Below are positions 25,808-35,182 of a DNA stretch of 64,000 nt, in pieces; within the stretch, counting starts at the first letter, position 1; each line of letters opens with the position of its first letter. This stretch comes from Oceanobacillus sp. CFH 90083 (GTDB lineage Bacteria > Bacillota > Bacilli > Bacillales > Amphibacillaceae). The DNA is taken from contig NZ_VIYG01000007.1 of assembly GCF_009389585.1 (NCBI RefSeq), positions 144,201 through 208,200 of the forward strand, given 5' to 3'. The notes below the pieces were generated by a model, which worked only from the letters and a program-made list of their open reading frames with translations, searched no databases and was not told the origin of the DNA. A program made the position numbers and the translations under genes.

Positions 25808-26296
25808 TTAAATGACAAAAAGTTTCAATGTATCCTCTAATTTGTCATTATTTTTATTATCGTGTAACTGCTTGTTCAGAATGCTTTGCATTTTCTGTAA
25901 CTGATCGGTCATATTCTGGTAGACCTTTTTCAATGAGCCCAGCTGTTTCAAAGCTTCTTCCATTAAAATTTGCATTTTCTGCATCCGGTTTTTAAATACC
26001 TTGTACGCTCTATATGAAAAATCATATGCCTCTTTTTCCGACTTCTGCTCAGCTATTTTCATTTGTGTAAATTGCATTTCTGCATTTTCTTGCGCATTTA
26101 TATACCCCTGCTGATATATTTCCCCAAGCTTAGCTTGTATCTTCATTAACTTTCTTATCTCTTCTTTTTCCTGTTCGCTTTTCTTTATATAGTAAACTGT
26201 CATAGCATAGCGTTTCTTCAGCTCGTTCTTATTTATCATTATATGAACATTATCTGAAATGGTATCCTTCATATGCGGAAAGATTTTTAGTGTCAT
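25808..26296 (-). CDS. Coiled-coil protein of unknown function
   Basis: 162 residues from ATG 26296 (AAGGAGGAATGTAA upstream). Nearly the whole chain from residue 22 to 155 is charged, Gln-rich helix (KKSEQEKEEIRKLMKIQAK; MQKMQILMEEALKQLGSLKK) with heptad-like leucines and methionines. No membrane segment or signal peptide. I recognise no family. Its neighbour 185 bases downstream is the permuted NlpC/P60-like gene on the same strand. The 344-base gap upstream of it holds no gene. Confidence 0.7.
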   Translation of the reverse strand: MTLKIFPHMKDTISDNVHIMINKNELKKRYAMTVYYIKKSEQEKEEIRKLMKIQAKLGEIYQQGYINAQENAEMQFTQMKIAEQKSEKEAYDFSYRAYKVFKNRMQKMQILMEEALKQLGSLKKVYQNMTDQLQKMQSILNKQLHDNKNNDKLEDTLKLFVI

Positions 26297-26640
26297 TTAC
26301 ATTCCTCCTTCATAGCTGGATTCAGAAATTAAATAATAAGGAAGCATGCTCTTTTCAGCTTTATTTTTAAGCTACTTTTATTCTAGCGGTTAGTTTATTC
26401 ATTCGTAATAACCCAGCGTCATATTTTCAACTAAGCCTTCCGGTCTATAGCTTTATAGAACTGGAAAGAACCAAAAGCGCAAAGCGGCCGTTTAGCTACA
26501 AATAGTTATCCACAAGCAAACAATCTGATAATTCCCTGGATGACGAGATATTTTTAGAGATATAGCGGTCTTATCTTGCATTGTTGCCACAAATAACGTA
26601 AGCTTACTTTGATAACGATTTATTGGAGGCAATTAATAAA

Positions 26641-28266
26641 ATGTTAACAGTAACTAATGTTAGTTTACGATATGGTGATAAGAAGCTTTTTGAAGATGTC
26701 AACTTAAAATTTACACCGGGAAACTGCTACGGAGTGATTGGCGCAAATGGTGCAGGGAAATCTACGTTCCTGAAAATTCTTTCTGGTGAAATCGAACCGC
26801 AATCCGGCAATGTGTCCCTGACACCGGGACAGCGTCTGACTGTTTTAAAACAGGATCACTATGCTTATGAAGAGCATCCAGTGCTGGAGACTGTATTAAT
26901 GGGTCATGAACGTTTATACAAAGTCAAACAGGAAAAAGACGCGATTTATATGAAGGCAGACTTTAACGAAGAAGACGGAATCCGCGCTGCAGAGCTTGAA
27001 GGGGAATTCGCAGAGATGAATGGCTGGGAAGCAGAATCTGACGCTGCTGTACTTCTTAAAGGGCTTGGCGTGGACGAATCTGTTCATGATTTAAAAATGG
27101 CAGAGATTCCTGAAGAGCAGAAGGTAAAAGTATTACTTGCCCAGGCATTATTCGGCAATCCGGATATTCTTCTTCTCGATGAGCCGACAAACGGATTGGA
27201 TATTCAGGCAATTCAATGGCTGGAGGAATTCCTTATTCAATTTGAAAATACCGTTATCGTTGTATCCCATGACCGTCACTTTTTAAATAAAGTTTGTACG
27301 CAAATTGCGGATGTCGACTACGGAAAAATTCAGCTCTATGTCGGAAACTATGATTTCTGGTATGAGTCCAGTCAGCTTGCTTCCCGGATGGCTCAAGAAT
27401 CGAATAAGAAAAAAGAAGAGAAAATTAAAGAGTTAAAAGACTTTATCGCCCGTTTTAGCGCAAATGCTTCAAAGTCCAAACAGGCAACGTCGCGTAAGAA
27501 AATGCTGGATAACATTACGTTGGATGATATTAAGCCATCATCCAGAAAATATCCGTATATCGCCTTTACGCCTGAACGTGAAATTGGAAATGATTTATTA
27601 CAGGTGAAGGATTTATCGAAAACCATTAATGGTGTGAAAGTATTGGATAAGGTGAACTTCACACTAAATTCGAATGATAAAGTGGCATTGGTCGGCAAAG
27701 ATGATATTGCCAATACTACTTTATTGCAAATTCTGGCCGGTGAATTAGAGCCGGACGAAGGCTCTTATAAATGGGGAATTACAACATCACAGTCCTATTT
27801 CCCGAAAGATAATTCCGAGTTCTTTGATGGTGTGGACTTATCCTTGGTGGAATGGCTGCGTCAATACTCCCCTGAGGATGAAACAGAAACCTTCTTACGC
27901 GGTTTCTTAGGAAGAATGTTATTCTCCGGAGAAGAAGCGAAGAAAAAAGCAAATGTCCTGTCCGGTGGAGAAAAGGTCCGCTGTATGCTTTCTAAAATGA
28001 TGCTTTCCAAATCGAATGTCCTTATTTTAGACGAGCCCACCAACCATCTGGACCTGGAATCAATTCAGGCATTAAATAATGGTCTGGTTAAATTCAAAGG
28101 ATCGATTGTCTTCACATCACATGACCATGAATTTATCAACAGTATTGCGAACCGCATTATCGAAATCACGCCAAACGGTATTGTTGATAAAGAAATCTCT
28201 TATGATGAATATGTTCAGGATAAAAAGCTGCAAAAGCAAGTGAAGGAAATGTATACAACAGCATAA
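26641..28266 (+). CDS. ykpA: ABC-F family ATP-binding protein (YkpA/YbiT type)
   Basis: 541 residues from ATG 26641, with TTGGAGGC 10 bases upstream; the TTG at 26623 lies in that site. It has two ATPase domains. The first has GANGAGKST (39-47) and LLDEPTNGLD but no LSGGE signature. The second has LSGGEKVRCMLSKMML and LDEPTNHLD, but its P-loop reads GKDDIANTT without the usual Gly-Lys-Ser. I recall similar departures in YkpA relatives. ABC-F proteins act on ribosomes rather than transport. The linker is lysine-rich (about 255-300). Confidence 0.93.
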   Translation: MLTVTNVSLRYGDKKLFEDVNLKFTPGNCYGVIGANGAGKSTFLKILSGEIEPQSGNVSLTPGQRLTVLKQDHYAYEEHPVLETVLMGHERLYKVKQEKDAIYMKADFNEEDGIRAAELEGEFAEMNGWEAESDAAVLLKGLGVDESVHDLKMAEIPEEQKVKVLLAQALFGNPDILLLDEPTNGLDIQAIQWLEEFLIQFENTVIVVSHDRHFLNKVCTQIADVDYGKIQLYVGNYDFWYESSQLASRMAQESNKKKEEKIKELKDFIARFSANASKSKQATSRKKMLDNITLDDIKPSSRKYPYIAFTPEREIGNDLLQVKDLSKTINGVKVLDKVNFTLNSNDKVALVGKDDIANTTLLQILAGELEPDEGSYKWGITTSQSYFPKDNSEFFDGVDLSLVEWLRQYSPEDETETFLRGFLGRMLFSGEEAKKKANVLSGGEKVRCMLSKMMLSKSNVLILDEPTNHLDLESIQALNNGLVKFKGSIVFTSHDHEFINSIANRIIEITPNGIVDKEISYDEYVQDKKLQKQVKEMYTTA

Positions 28267-28289
28267 TACAGACTTACCGGCTATAAAAT

Positions 28290-28331
28290 AGAGACTCTGA
28301 TAAGTATATCCTTTATCAGAGTCTCTTTCTT
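28290..28331 (+). terminator. Terminator after ykpA
   Basis: AGAGACTCTGATAA pairs with TTATCAGAGTCTCT, followed by a T-rich tail. Confidence 0.9.
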
Positions 28332-28352
28332 TCCTATAAAGCCTTAAGACAA

Positions 28353-28437
28353 TAATATAAGTGCAACGATTTTCATGGGGCGAGTAATCTCACCCCCAAC
28401 GAAAGGAACCTGTGCTTTTAAGGCCTGACTTGCCAAG
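28353..28437. repeat. ATTACTCGCCCC-family repeat, inverted copy
   Basis: AAGTGCAACGATTTTCATGG, then GGCGAGTAATCTCACCCCC, and finally GGCCTGACTTGCCAAGCC: the same modules as at 740-855, on the opposite strand. Confidence 0.65.
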
Positions 28438-28455
28438 CCTTTTTTCTCCAATTTA

Positions 28456-29406
28456 TCAAGCGCTATCTCGCTTTATTTTTTCCCGAATCTTTTCCAGCAT
28501 ATCTATTGTCATACTGTCAATATCATGTGCTGCCTCAAAACCCCATTCTTCTTTCGCAGCGTCTGCATTAATAGAATCTGGCCAGCTCTCTGCAATCCCC
28601 TGTCTGACAGGGTCCACCTGATAATTCATTTCAAAATCCGGAATCTGCCTGCCGATCGCTTCTGCAAAATGCTCCGGCGCTGCAGACATTGCGGTAATAT
28701 TGAAGGCATTGCGGTGCTTTAATCGATCAGGGTCTGCTTCCATCAGCTGAATAATCGCATTTAAAGCATCCGGCATATACATCATATCCATATGCGTACC
28801 CTGGGCAATATAGGAAGTATACCTTCCTTTTCGAATTGCTTCGTAATACACTTCTACTGCGTAGTCTGTTGTACCGCCTCCCGGAGCTGTTACATAAGAA
28901 ATTAAACCGGGGAAGCGAACCCCTCTGGTATCGACTCCAAATCTGGAATAATAGTAATCACATAGTAATTCTCCTGCTACTTTATTTACCCCATACATCG
29001 TTGTCGGCCGCTGCAGTGTATCCTGAGGTGTATTGTCTTTTGGTGTACTTGGTCCAAATGCACCAATCGAGCTGGGTGTAAAAAATTTTAATTTTAACTC
29101 CTTCGCTGCTTCTAAAGCATTTACCAGCCCGCCCATATTAATTTCCCATGCCACTTTTGGAAAAGCCTCTGCCTTCGCTGATAAGAGCGCGGCTAAATGG
29201 ATAATGGTATCCACATTATATTTTTTAGCAATCTCATAAATATCCTTTTCTTTCGTCACATCGATCTCTTCAAATATTCCTGTCGGACTCTCAGGTCTCC
29301 GGATATCAGAAGCAATGATATTCTCCTCACCGTATGTACTACGAAGCTTCTCCGTTAATTCTGACCCGATTTGTCCTAATGCACCGGTCACTAAAATTTT
29401 TTTCAT
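28456..29406 (-). CDS. tdh: L-threonine 3-dehydrogenase, NAD-dependent, SDR type
   Basis: 316 residues from ATG 29406 (AAGGGGTG upstream; the GTG at 29418 lies in that site). N-terminal Rossmann motif GALGQIG at 8-14, and YGVNKVAGE with the SDR Tyr and Lys near 140. It oxidises threonine to 2-amino-3-ketobutyrate, which the product of the upstream kbl gene splits with CoA into glycine and acetyl-CoA. Together they form a threonine degradation operon in the order kbl-tdh. Confidence 0.94.
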   Translation of the reverse strand: MKKILVTGALGQIGSELTEKLRSTYGEENIIASDIRRPESPTGIFEEIDVTKEKDIYEIAKKYNVDTIIHLAALLSAKAEAFPKVAWEINMGGLVNALEAAKELKLKFFTPSSIGAFGPSTPKDNTPQDTLQRPTTMYGVNKVAGELLCDYYYSRFGVDTRGVRFPGLISYVTAPGGGTTDYAVEVYYEAIRKGRYTSYIAQGTHMDMMYMPDALNAIIQLMEADPDRLKHRNAFNITAMSAAPEHFAEAIGRQIPDFEMNYQVDPVRQGIAESWPDSINADAAKEEWGFEAAHDIDSMTIDMLEKIREKIKRDSA

Positions 29407-29430
29407 CTCGGAAAACACCCCTTAAAGGCT

Positions 29431-29484
29431 GTTCAAAAAGTCCGCTAAAAATAACATTTTGAATTTTTATCAACCCTTTTGAAC
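29431..29484. repeat. Mini GTTCAAAAAGTCC inverted-repeat element inside the kbl-tdh operon
   Basis: GTTCAAAAAGTCCGCTAAAA and TTTTTATCAACCCTTTTGAAC are imperfect inverted ends, 54 bases in all. It is transcribed between kbl and tdh and could form an mRNA hairpin. Confidence 0.65.
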
Positions 29485-29500
29485 ATGAACCCTTCCTTTT

Positions 29501-30691
29501 TTAAATCAAGTTCATTTCTTTACCAATTTTTTCATAGATACGGATAGCATGATCCAGCATTTCTTTCGTATGAGCTGCTGTCGGCATATTCCGAACACGC
29601 CCAGTACCCCTTGGGACAGTTGGAAACACAATTGCTTTTGCATAAACGCCTTCCTCATACAACCTTTTGCTGAACGTCTGTGCCTGCTTTTCATCGTCGA
29701 TAATACAAGGGGTAATCGGTGTCTCACTCTCTCCGATATCAAAGCCCAGATCTTTTAACCCTTTTTTCAAGTAATCGCCATTCTCCCAGAGCTTCTCATT
29801 CAGCTCGGTACTCTCCATTAACATTTCAATAGCTCTTGTACTTGCTATCGCATCTGCCGGGGATACAGCTGTAGAAAACAGGAATGGACGGGAACGGACC
29901 TTCAGCCAATCAATCAGCGCTTGTTTCCCGGCAACATATCCACCGATCACACCAATTGCTTTTGATAGCGTACCCATTTGAAAATCTACTTTGTCCTGTA
30001 ATCCAAAATGTTTTACCGTACCTGCCCCATCTCCCGTTACACCAGAACCATGTGCATCATCTACATAGGTTATTAAATCAAATTCTTCGGCAACTTTTAC
30101 AATCTCCGGCAGCTTGGCGATATCTCCATCCATTGAAAACACACCATCAGTAATAACCATAATTTTGTTATATTCGCCTGACTCTGCCGCTTCTTTTGCT
30201 TTTGCACGTAAATCATCCATATCTGAATGCGCAAACCGGATAATTTTCGCTTTTGACAGACGGCAGCCGTCAATAATGGAGGCATGGTTTAACGCATCCG
30301 ATAAAATAGCATCATTTTTATCCATTACAGCTGAAATAGCTGCCATATTACAGTTAAATCCAGATTGGTAAGCGATAGCTGCTTCGGTGCCTTTAAATGC
30401 AGCAATTCTTTTTTCCAGTTCCATATGCAAATCAAGTGTACCATTAATCGTACGAACGGCACCGGCTCCAACACCATGAGAATCAATGGCTTGTTTTGCC
30501 GCATCTTTTAGTTCCGGGTGCGTTGCAAGACCTAAATAGTTGTTGGAAGAAAGATTGATTAACTTTTTCCCTTCAATCATAATCTCCGGTCCATTCGCAC
30601 CTTCTACGATATCAATTTCGTTATACAGACCATTTTCCTTTAAATCAGCGATATTCGATTCTAAAAACTGATCTAAATTTCGGCTTGTCAT
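29501..30691 (-). CDS. kbl: Glycine C-acetyltransferase (2-amino-3-ketobutyrate CoA ligase)
   Basis: 396 residues from ATG 30691; GGGAGG is 9-10 bases upstream, while the longer frame to 30718 includes that site. Fold-type I PLP enzyme with [10 protein letters not shown] near 45-55, [10 protein letters not shown], and the PLP lysine in [13 protein letters not shown] near 243. It cleaves 2-amino-3-ketobutyrate with CoA. First gene of the threonine degradation operon. The alternative assignment, a BioF-like enzyme, is made unlikely by the adjacent tdh. Confidence 0.95.
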   Translation of the reverse strand: MTSRNLDQFLESNIADLKENGLYNEIDIVEGANGPEIMIEGKKLINLSSNNYLGLATHPELKDAAKQAIDSHGVGAGAVRTINGTLDLHMELEKRIAAFKGTEAAIAYQSGFNCNMAAISAVMDKNDAILSDALNHASIIDGCRLSKAKIIRFAHSDMDDLRAKAKEAAESGEYNKIMVITDGVFSMDGDIAKLPEIVKVAEEFDLITYVDDAHGSGVTGDGAGTVKHFGLQDKVDFQMGTLSKAIGVIGGYVAGKQALIDWLKVRSRPFLFSTAVSPADAIASTRAIEMLMESTELNEKLWENGDYLKKGLKDLGFDIGESETPITPCIIDDEKQAQTFSKRLYEEGVYAKAIVFPTVPRGTGRVRNMPTAAHTKEMLDHAIRIYEKIGKEMNLI

Positions 30692-30835
30692 ACATATCAT
30701 CCTCCCTGAAATAGTCATCTATGAAATCCCTTACAATTATAACACAGAAATTTTCCATATCAGTCATTTACAGAATTAGCGAATATATAAGAAAATTTAT
30801 TGTTTTTCCTGCTAGCCAAGCGGCTTACAATGTCC

Positions 30836-30841
30836 TATACT
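30836..30841 (+). promoter_or_regulatory. Probable -10 box of the small peptide gene
   Basis: TATACT at 30836-30841, with a weak -35 (TAGCCA, 30813-30818) 17 bases upstream. Confidence 0.35.
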
Positions 30842-30890
30842 TAGAGAGTTGAATATTATTGAAGAATAAAATGGAGGGTTGAAAAGAAAC

Positions 30891-31028
30891 ATGCGAAAAG
30901 TTCTACTTACTTTGTTCATTTTTGTCATTGCCGCAGTAGGAGCTTTAGGCTATTCAAGTGCTCATAACGATAATAATGAAGAAATTGAACAAAGCCCGGC
31001 TTCCACGACTACCGAATTTCAGAATTAA
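30891..31028 (+). CDS. 45-residue membrane or secreted peptide, unknown function
   Basis: ATG 30891 to TAA 31026-31028, with GGAGG 13 bases upstream. Translation begins MRKVLLTLFIFVIAAVGAL, a single hydrophobic helix after two basic residues, and ends with an acidic and Thr-rich tail (NEEIEQSPASTTTEFQN). The helix reads as a membrane anchor or signal peptide. No family recognised. Divergent from kbl and monocistronic; a plausible -10 box lies at 30836. Confidence 0.6.
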   Translation: MRKVLLTLFIFVIAAVGALGYSSAHNDNNEEIEQSPASTTTEFQN

Positions 31029-31031
31029 AAA

Positions 31032-31090
31032 GGATATTCAAAAAGTCCGTTAAAGATAAAATAATCATTTATTATTCGTCTTTTTGAAAA
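31032..31090. repeat. GTTCAAAAAGTCC-family fragment after the small peptide gene
   Basis: GGATATTCAAAAAGTCCGTT and, 45 bases on, GTCTTTTTGAA. The remaining 250 bases up to the terminator at 31347 hold repeat-like debris and no gene. Confidence 0.5.
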
Positions 31091-31346
31091 ATGTGAAGGA
31101 AAAATCAGCTTATTATTGATTATAGATAAAACGCAGATGTTTAAGAACCATTTTGCGTCATAACTACAATGTTAAACAGCCAGATAGCATCGTTTGATAA
31201 GGTTTCATGCTTATTTTTTAGAAGTATGGTGCCTTTTTTATTTTGACAACTCCTACATTTAAAGCAGTGGGCTTTCTAGTTCGGAAAATCTGTAAAGAAA
31301 ACAAGTTTTTCTTTAGATTCTTTGTACTTTTTTAAAGCGCAGAAAA

Positions 31347-31382
31347 ATAGCTTAAGAGTTTCATTGACTCTTAAGCTATCTT
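31347..31382 (-). terminator. Terminator after the LysM/3D protein gene
   Basis: AGCTTAAGAGT and ACTCTTAAGCT form an 11-bp perfect stem directly beyond the stop codon; T-rich on the minus strand. Confidence 0.85.
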
Positions 31383-31389
31383 TATAAAT

Positions 31390-32253
31390 TTACTCTACGA
31401 TTGTTACGTTAACTTGTTGTCTTCCAAAGTTTAATGCTTCTTGTTTAGTTGGTACATGCAGGTCGATTTTGTTTCCATTGATTGCACCGCCGGTATCGGC
31501 AGCAGTTGCATAGCCATAACCCTCAACGTATACTTTACTTCCCAATGGAATAACGCTAGGATCTACTGCAATTACTTTTGCATTAGGATTTGCATTTAAA
31601 TCTACACCTGTTGCAGTAACTCCGGAGCATCCATCACATCCTGCTGTATATGCAGTTGCTTCTACGGAAATTGTTTCCCCTTGTGGAGAATCGTTGTTTG
31701 AAGATTGTTCTGCTGGTTCAGAAGCAGATGCTTCTTCATTTGAAGTTTGCTCTGCAGGAGCTTCTTCTTGTGCGGGCTCGCTTTCCTCTTCAACTGGAGC
31801 ACTTTCTTCTGCTTGCTCTTCTGTTGCTTCTTCAGCTGGTTCTTCTGTTACTGTTTCTGCTGCAGGCTCAGCTGCTGCACCATTTATTGATAATTGGTAT
31901 CCGATAACGATTGTATCAGAAGAAAGGTTATTCCATTCTTTAATATCATTTATAGATACACCGAATTTCTTAGCTATCTCTGATAAGGTGTCACCTTTTT
32001 CTATTGTATATCGTGTTTCTTCACCATTTTCATTAGGTTCACTTACCAAAATAATATCTTTCGGATGGATTACCGTTGTTTTAAGATTATTTATATCAAG
32101 TAAGTTTTGTACGCTTGTATCATGTTGGGCTGCAATCTCCCATAAGCTCTCTCCTAATTCGACCTTGTGTTCATTTGCGTCAGCGGAAACTGTTGTTGCA
32201 GCTGCACCGGTAATAATAAATCCAGCAGATAATGCTGCTACTAGTTTTCTCAT
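31390..32253 (-). CDS. Secreted cell-wall protein with two LysM and a 3D domain (YocH-like)
   Basis: 287 residues from ATG 32253 (AAAGGAGG upstream; the longer frame to 32277 is unnecessary). Signal peptide 1-24, LysM repeats at about 28-72 (HKVELGESLWEIAAQ) and 81-124 (YTIEKGDTLSEIAKKFGV), a Glu/Ala/Pro-rich linker of about 65 residues, and a 3D domain with the three Asp (VDPSVIPLGS, ATAADTGG, NKIDLHV). Such proteins bind peptidoglycan and act like lytic transglycosylases. YocH in B. subtilis is similar in size and layout. Confidence 0.9.
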   Translation of the reverse strand: MRKLVAALSAGFIITGAAATTVSADANEHKVELGESLWEIAAQHDTSVQNLLDINNLKTTVIHPKDIILVSEPNENGEETRYTIEKGDTLSEIAKKFGVSINDIKEWNNLSSDTIVIGYQLSINGAAAEPAAETVTEEPAEEATEEQAEESAPVEEESEPAQEEAPAEQTSNEEASASEPAEQSSNNDSPQGETISVEATAYTAGCDGCSGVTATGVDLNANPNAKVIAVDPSVIPLGSKVYVEGYGYATAADTGGAINGNKIDLHVPTKQEALNFGRQQVNVTIVE

Positions 32254-32454
32254 CTGATAACCTCCTTTGTTTTTCACAATGACTATCCTATCACAGGATC
32301 CCAGAGAATACAGTTACAGGACAGTTAAGTGTAAATTACAATGATTACATATCATTCAGCTACTATTACATTTGTAACATGATTGTTATAGTAGAGAGGT
32401 GTCGTCCATGTTTTATGACAAATCAACGTCAAATAAGAGGCTTTGTAATAATAA

Positions 32455-32486
32455 AAAAAGAGCTCTCTTTGATAGAGAACCCTTTG
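32455..32486 (-). terminator. Terminator after ypuA
   Basis: On the minus strand GGGTTCTCT pairs with AGAGAGCTC (two G-U pairs), followed by TTTTTTT. Confidence 0.75.
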
Positions 32487-32508
32487 TCAAATGCTTGCCA
32501 GTATTCAA

Positions 32509-33390
32509 TTAGCTGCTAAAAAAGTTTGCAATGGAACGGAATATATCACTAAAGAAATTCGCTACTCTCTCCCAAAATCCTCTGTCCAAGCCTAAATCTT
32601 CCGCTCTTTCGACAAGGTTGTTTGTAATATCCTCTAATTGATCTCTCATCGATCCAAAATCAATTTCTAAATCCCTCATTCTGTTTACTAAATCAATCAG
32701 CATTTGCCGATCAGCATCATTAAGCTGAATATCCAGATTGTTTAGTTGCTCATTAACGATTTGCTCTACTTCTTCTCTTGTCACTGGATTCTGTTCAGCA
32801 ATCATTTTTTTGATTTCTGTTAAAAGCGTACTTACATCTTCATCGCTAATATTTTCATTATCAGCTAAATCTGTTGCCAGTTCTAACTCATCGTTAGCTA
32901 ATTCCATTCGGTCCTGATCTAATTCTACTCCTTCCACATCATAGGCTTTATAAATTCCTGTTAATGCAGAATGACCCGATACCTTGACGGGGGAAACAAC
33001 ATCTACTGTTGCATTTTCCGCTCCTGCTGTTAATAGAGCGTTCATATACATCTCCCGTGTTACTTCCGTTATATTATCCGGTGTTAAAATATTCACGTCC
33101 AGTCCTGTTCCACTTGACTCTAATGTAATCCCTGCGGAGGAGTACATATTGGCATTTGGATTTCCATTTATAAAATCAGCGTAGTCCTGTCCTGTCACAT
33201 CATGTTCCTCATATGTGTCATCATCTGATATCTCCAGCATCTCCTTGACTTCTGCCCGCTGGCTGTCACTAAGTTTTTCCCCATAGATAATCGTTGTATT
33301 AGAAGCTGCTGAAACTGGCAATAAGATACTGAAAAATAATATGCAGCTTAGTGCAACGTATTTCAACATGGATACTAACTTCTTATTCAT
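32509..33390 (-). CDS. ypuA: Secreted DUF1002 protein (YpuA-like)
   Basis: 293 residues from ATG 33390, after AAAAGGAG. Signal peptide 1-28 (MLKYVALSCILFFSILL, cleaved near VSAAS). The DUF1002 core follows: IIYGEKLSDSQRAEVKEML near 33-51 and the SSAGITLES stretch. A helical C-terminal part (about 180-275) ends in an aromatic, amphipathic tail (FWERVANFFSDIFRSIANFF). Function unknown; in Bacillus it is linked to envelope stress. A separate transcript from the YocH-like gene, given the terminator between them. Confidence 0.88.
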   Translation of the reverse strand: MNKKLVSMLKYVALSCILFFSILLPVSAASNTTIIYGEKLSDSQRAEVKEMLEISDDDTYEEHDVTGQDYADFINGNPNANMYSSAGITLESSGTGLDVNILTPDNITEVTREMYMNALLTAGAENATVDVVSPVKVSGHSALTGIYKAYDVEGVELDQDRMELANDELELATDLADNENISDEDVSTLLTEIKKMIAEQNPVTREEVEQIVNEQLNNLDIQLNDADRQMLIDLVNRMRDLEIDFGSMRDQLEDITNNLVERAEDLGLDRGFWERVANFFSDIFRSIANFFSS

Positions 33391-33656
33391 TTTGTTTACT
33401 CCTTTTCTTCGCAAGAGCTCTCCTCTTACTTTTGATATTTGTGATGAGCAACTATCGTCATCTATTATAACCTGAAGAAAAAATGATTACATGTTTTTAA
33501 ACAATTAATTTATAATCTTGGCATGAAAAAAAAGACCTCCGTATCTCTTTTGCTTCGAAACGAAAATCTTTTTCTTTCTTTAGAGCCGGCTATTCCCCGG
33601 ATTTCTTTTCAGATAAACAGGACTGCTCTTATAAAAATGTTTAAGTAGAAAAATGA

Positions 33657-35159
33657 TTAGTATTTCTTTACTTTTGCCTCCTCTTTCTTACGTCGTATAC
33701 GATCTCTCCAAGCAGGTACAACTAATGCGATTATCATGATAATGAATAGGAACATCGTTAACGGACTCGTATAAAAAATGCTCCAGGAGCCGCCGGAAAT
33801 AGTTAAAGATTGACGTAATGCCTGCTCCATCATTCCTCCCAGGATAAATGCCAGAATAAAAGGTGCTGCCGGGAACGCAAAGATCCGCATCAGATATCCC
33901 AAAATGCCAAAGATCACGAGTAAATATAAATCAAAGGTGCTGAAGCTGACCGCATATACCCCCACTAAGCTTGAAACAATAACTAATGAGATTAGTAATG
34001 GACGTGGTACCTTTAGTATTTTAACAAAGTAGGGAATTAACGGAAGGTTCAAAATTAACAGGAAAATATTCCCTATATACATACTAGCGATAACCCCCCA
34101 AAATACAGTAGGGTTTTCTGTCATCAGTAACGGGCCCGGCTGAACACCTAAAACAAGAAAAGCCCCCAGCATAACCGCTGTAGTACCTGACCCGGGAATA
34201 CCTAAGCTGAGTAGAGGCACAAATGCACCACTTGTCGCTGCATTATTTGCTGTTTCCGGTCCGGTCAGTCCTTTGATAGAGCCTTTACCAAATTCATCTG
34301 GATTTTTTGCAAGTTTCTTTTCACTAATATATGCCACAAATGAAGATATCGTTGCTCCTGCTCCCGGAAGTACCCCTAAAATGAACCCAAGAAAGGATTG
34401 CCGGGTTAATGGCCCTTTCATTTCCTTAATATCCTGTTTAGACAGTTTCAGACTTCCGATATTTGATAGTCCTTTCATTTTTTGCTTTCGATTTAAAATT
34501 AAGAAGCATACTTCTGCAAGCGCAAATACTCCAAGTGCTATAATTAAGAAATCAATGCCATCTAATAAATTTACACTCCCAAAGGTAAAACGGCTTGTTC
34601 CAGTTTGTGAATCAATTCCTATCGTAACGATCATAAATCCTAATACCGCAGATATAAGCGCCTTAATCGTTGAACCCTCGGATAAACTGGCAATGGCAGT
34701 CAATCCTAATAGCATTAATGCAAAATATTCTGGTGGTCCAAACAGAATAGCAACGCTGGCCAGCATCGGAGCAAATAACATTAATAAAATAACACTAACC
34801 GTTCCGCCGACAAAGGAAGCAATTGCCGAAATTGCCAAGGCTTTTCCAGCTTTCCCCTGCTGTGCCATTGGGTAACCGTCAAAGGAAGCTGCTACTGTTC
34901 CAGCTACACCTGGTGCATTTAACAAAATAGAAGAGGTCGACCCTCCATACATGGAACCATAATACACCCCTGCCATCATTACTAGGGCAATTGTCGGATC
35001 CATTCCATAGGTTATTGGAATCATGATTGCTATCGCACTGATCGGCCCTAACCCCGGAATCATGCCAATGATTGTTCCCAACAACACTCCCAGAAAAACA
35101 AACATAATTGCTTCCCAGCTGAAAGCTACTTGAAAACCTTGTAAAATTCCATCAAACAT
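33657..35159 (-). CDS. tctA: Tripartite tricarboxylate transporter, large permease TctA
   Basis: 500 residues, about twelve helices. The TctA signatures are present: GMIPGLGPISAIAIMIP near 32-48, YYGSMYGGSTSSILLNAPG near 66-84 and its mirror LGVLPGAGATISSF near 260-273, with the LGIPGSGTTAVMLGAFL motif further on. With TctB and the TctC binding protein it forms a secondary uptake system for tricarboxylates or similar acids. SD GGAAGGAG. Last gene of tctCBA. Confidence 0.95.
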   Translation of the reverse strand: MFDGILQGFQVAFSWEAIMFVFLGVLLGTIIGMIPGLGPISAIAIMIPITYGMDPTIALVMMAGVYYGSMYGGSTSSILLNAPGVAGTVAASFDGYPMAQQGKAGKALAISAIASFVGGTVSVILLMLFAPMLASVAILFGPPEYFALMLLGLTAIASLSEGSTIKALISAVLGFMIVTIGIDSQTGTSRFTFGSVNLLDGIDFLIIALGVFALAEVCFLILNRKQKMKGLSNIGSLKLSKQDIKEMKGPLTRQSFLGFILGVLPGAGATISSFVAYISEKKLAKNPDEFGKGSIKGLTGPETANNAATSGAFVPLLSLGIPGSGTTAVMLGAFLVLGVQPGPLLMTENPTVFWGVIASMYIGNIFLLILNLPLIPYFVKILKVPRPLLISLVIVSSLVGVYAVSFSTFDLYLLVIFGILGYLMRIFAFPAAPFILAFILGGMMEQALRQSLTISGGSWSIFYTSPLTMFLFIIMIIALVVPAWRDRIRRKKEEAKVKKY

Positions 35160-35182
35160 CTATTTGTCACTCCTTCCGTATC

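Noticed and set aside
32290..32400. Possible WalR (YycF) boxes upstream of the YocH-like gene
   Set aside because: TGTAAT-CAT-TGTAAT and TGTTAC-AAA-TGTAAT have a three-base gap; the known motif needs five. Not convincing.
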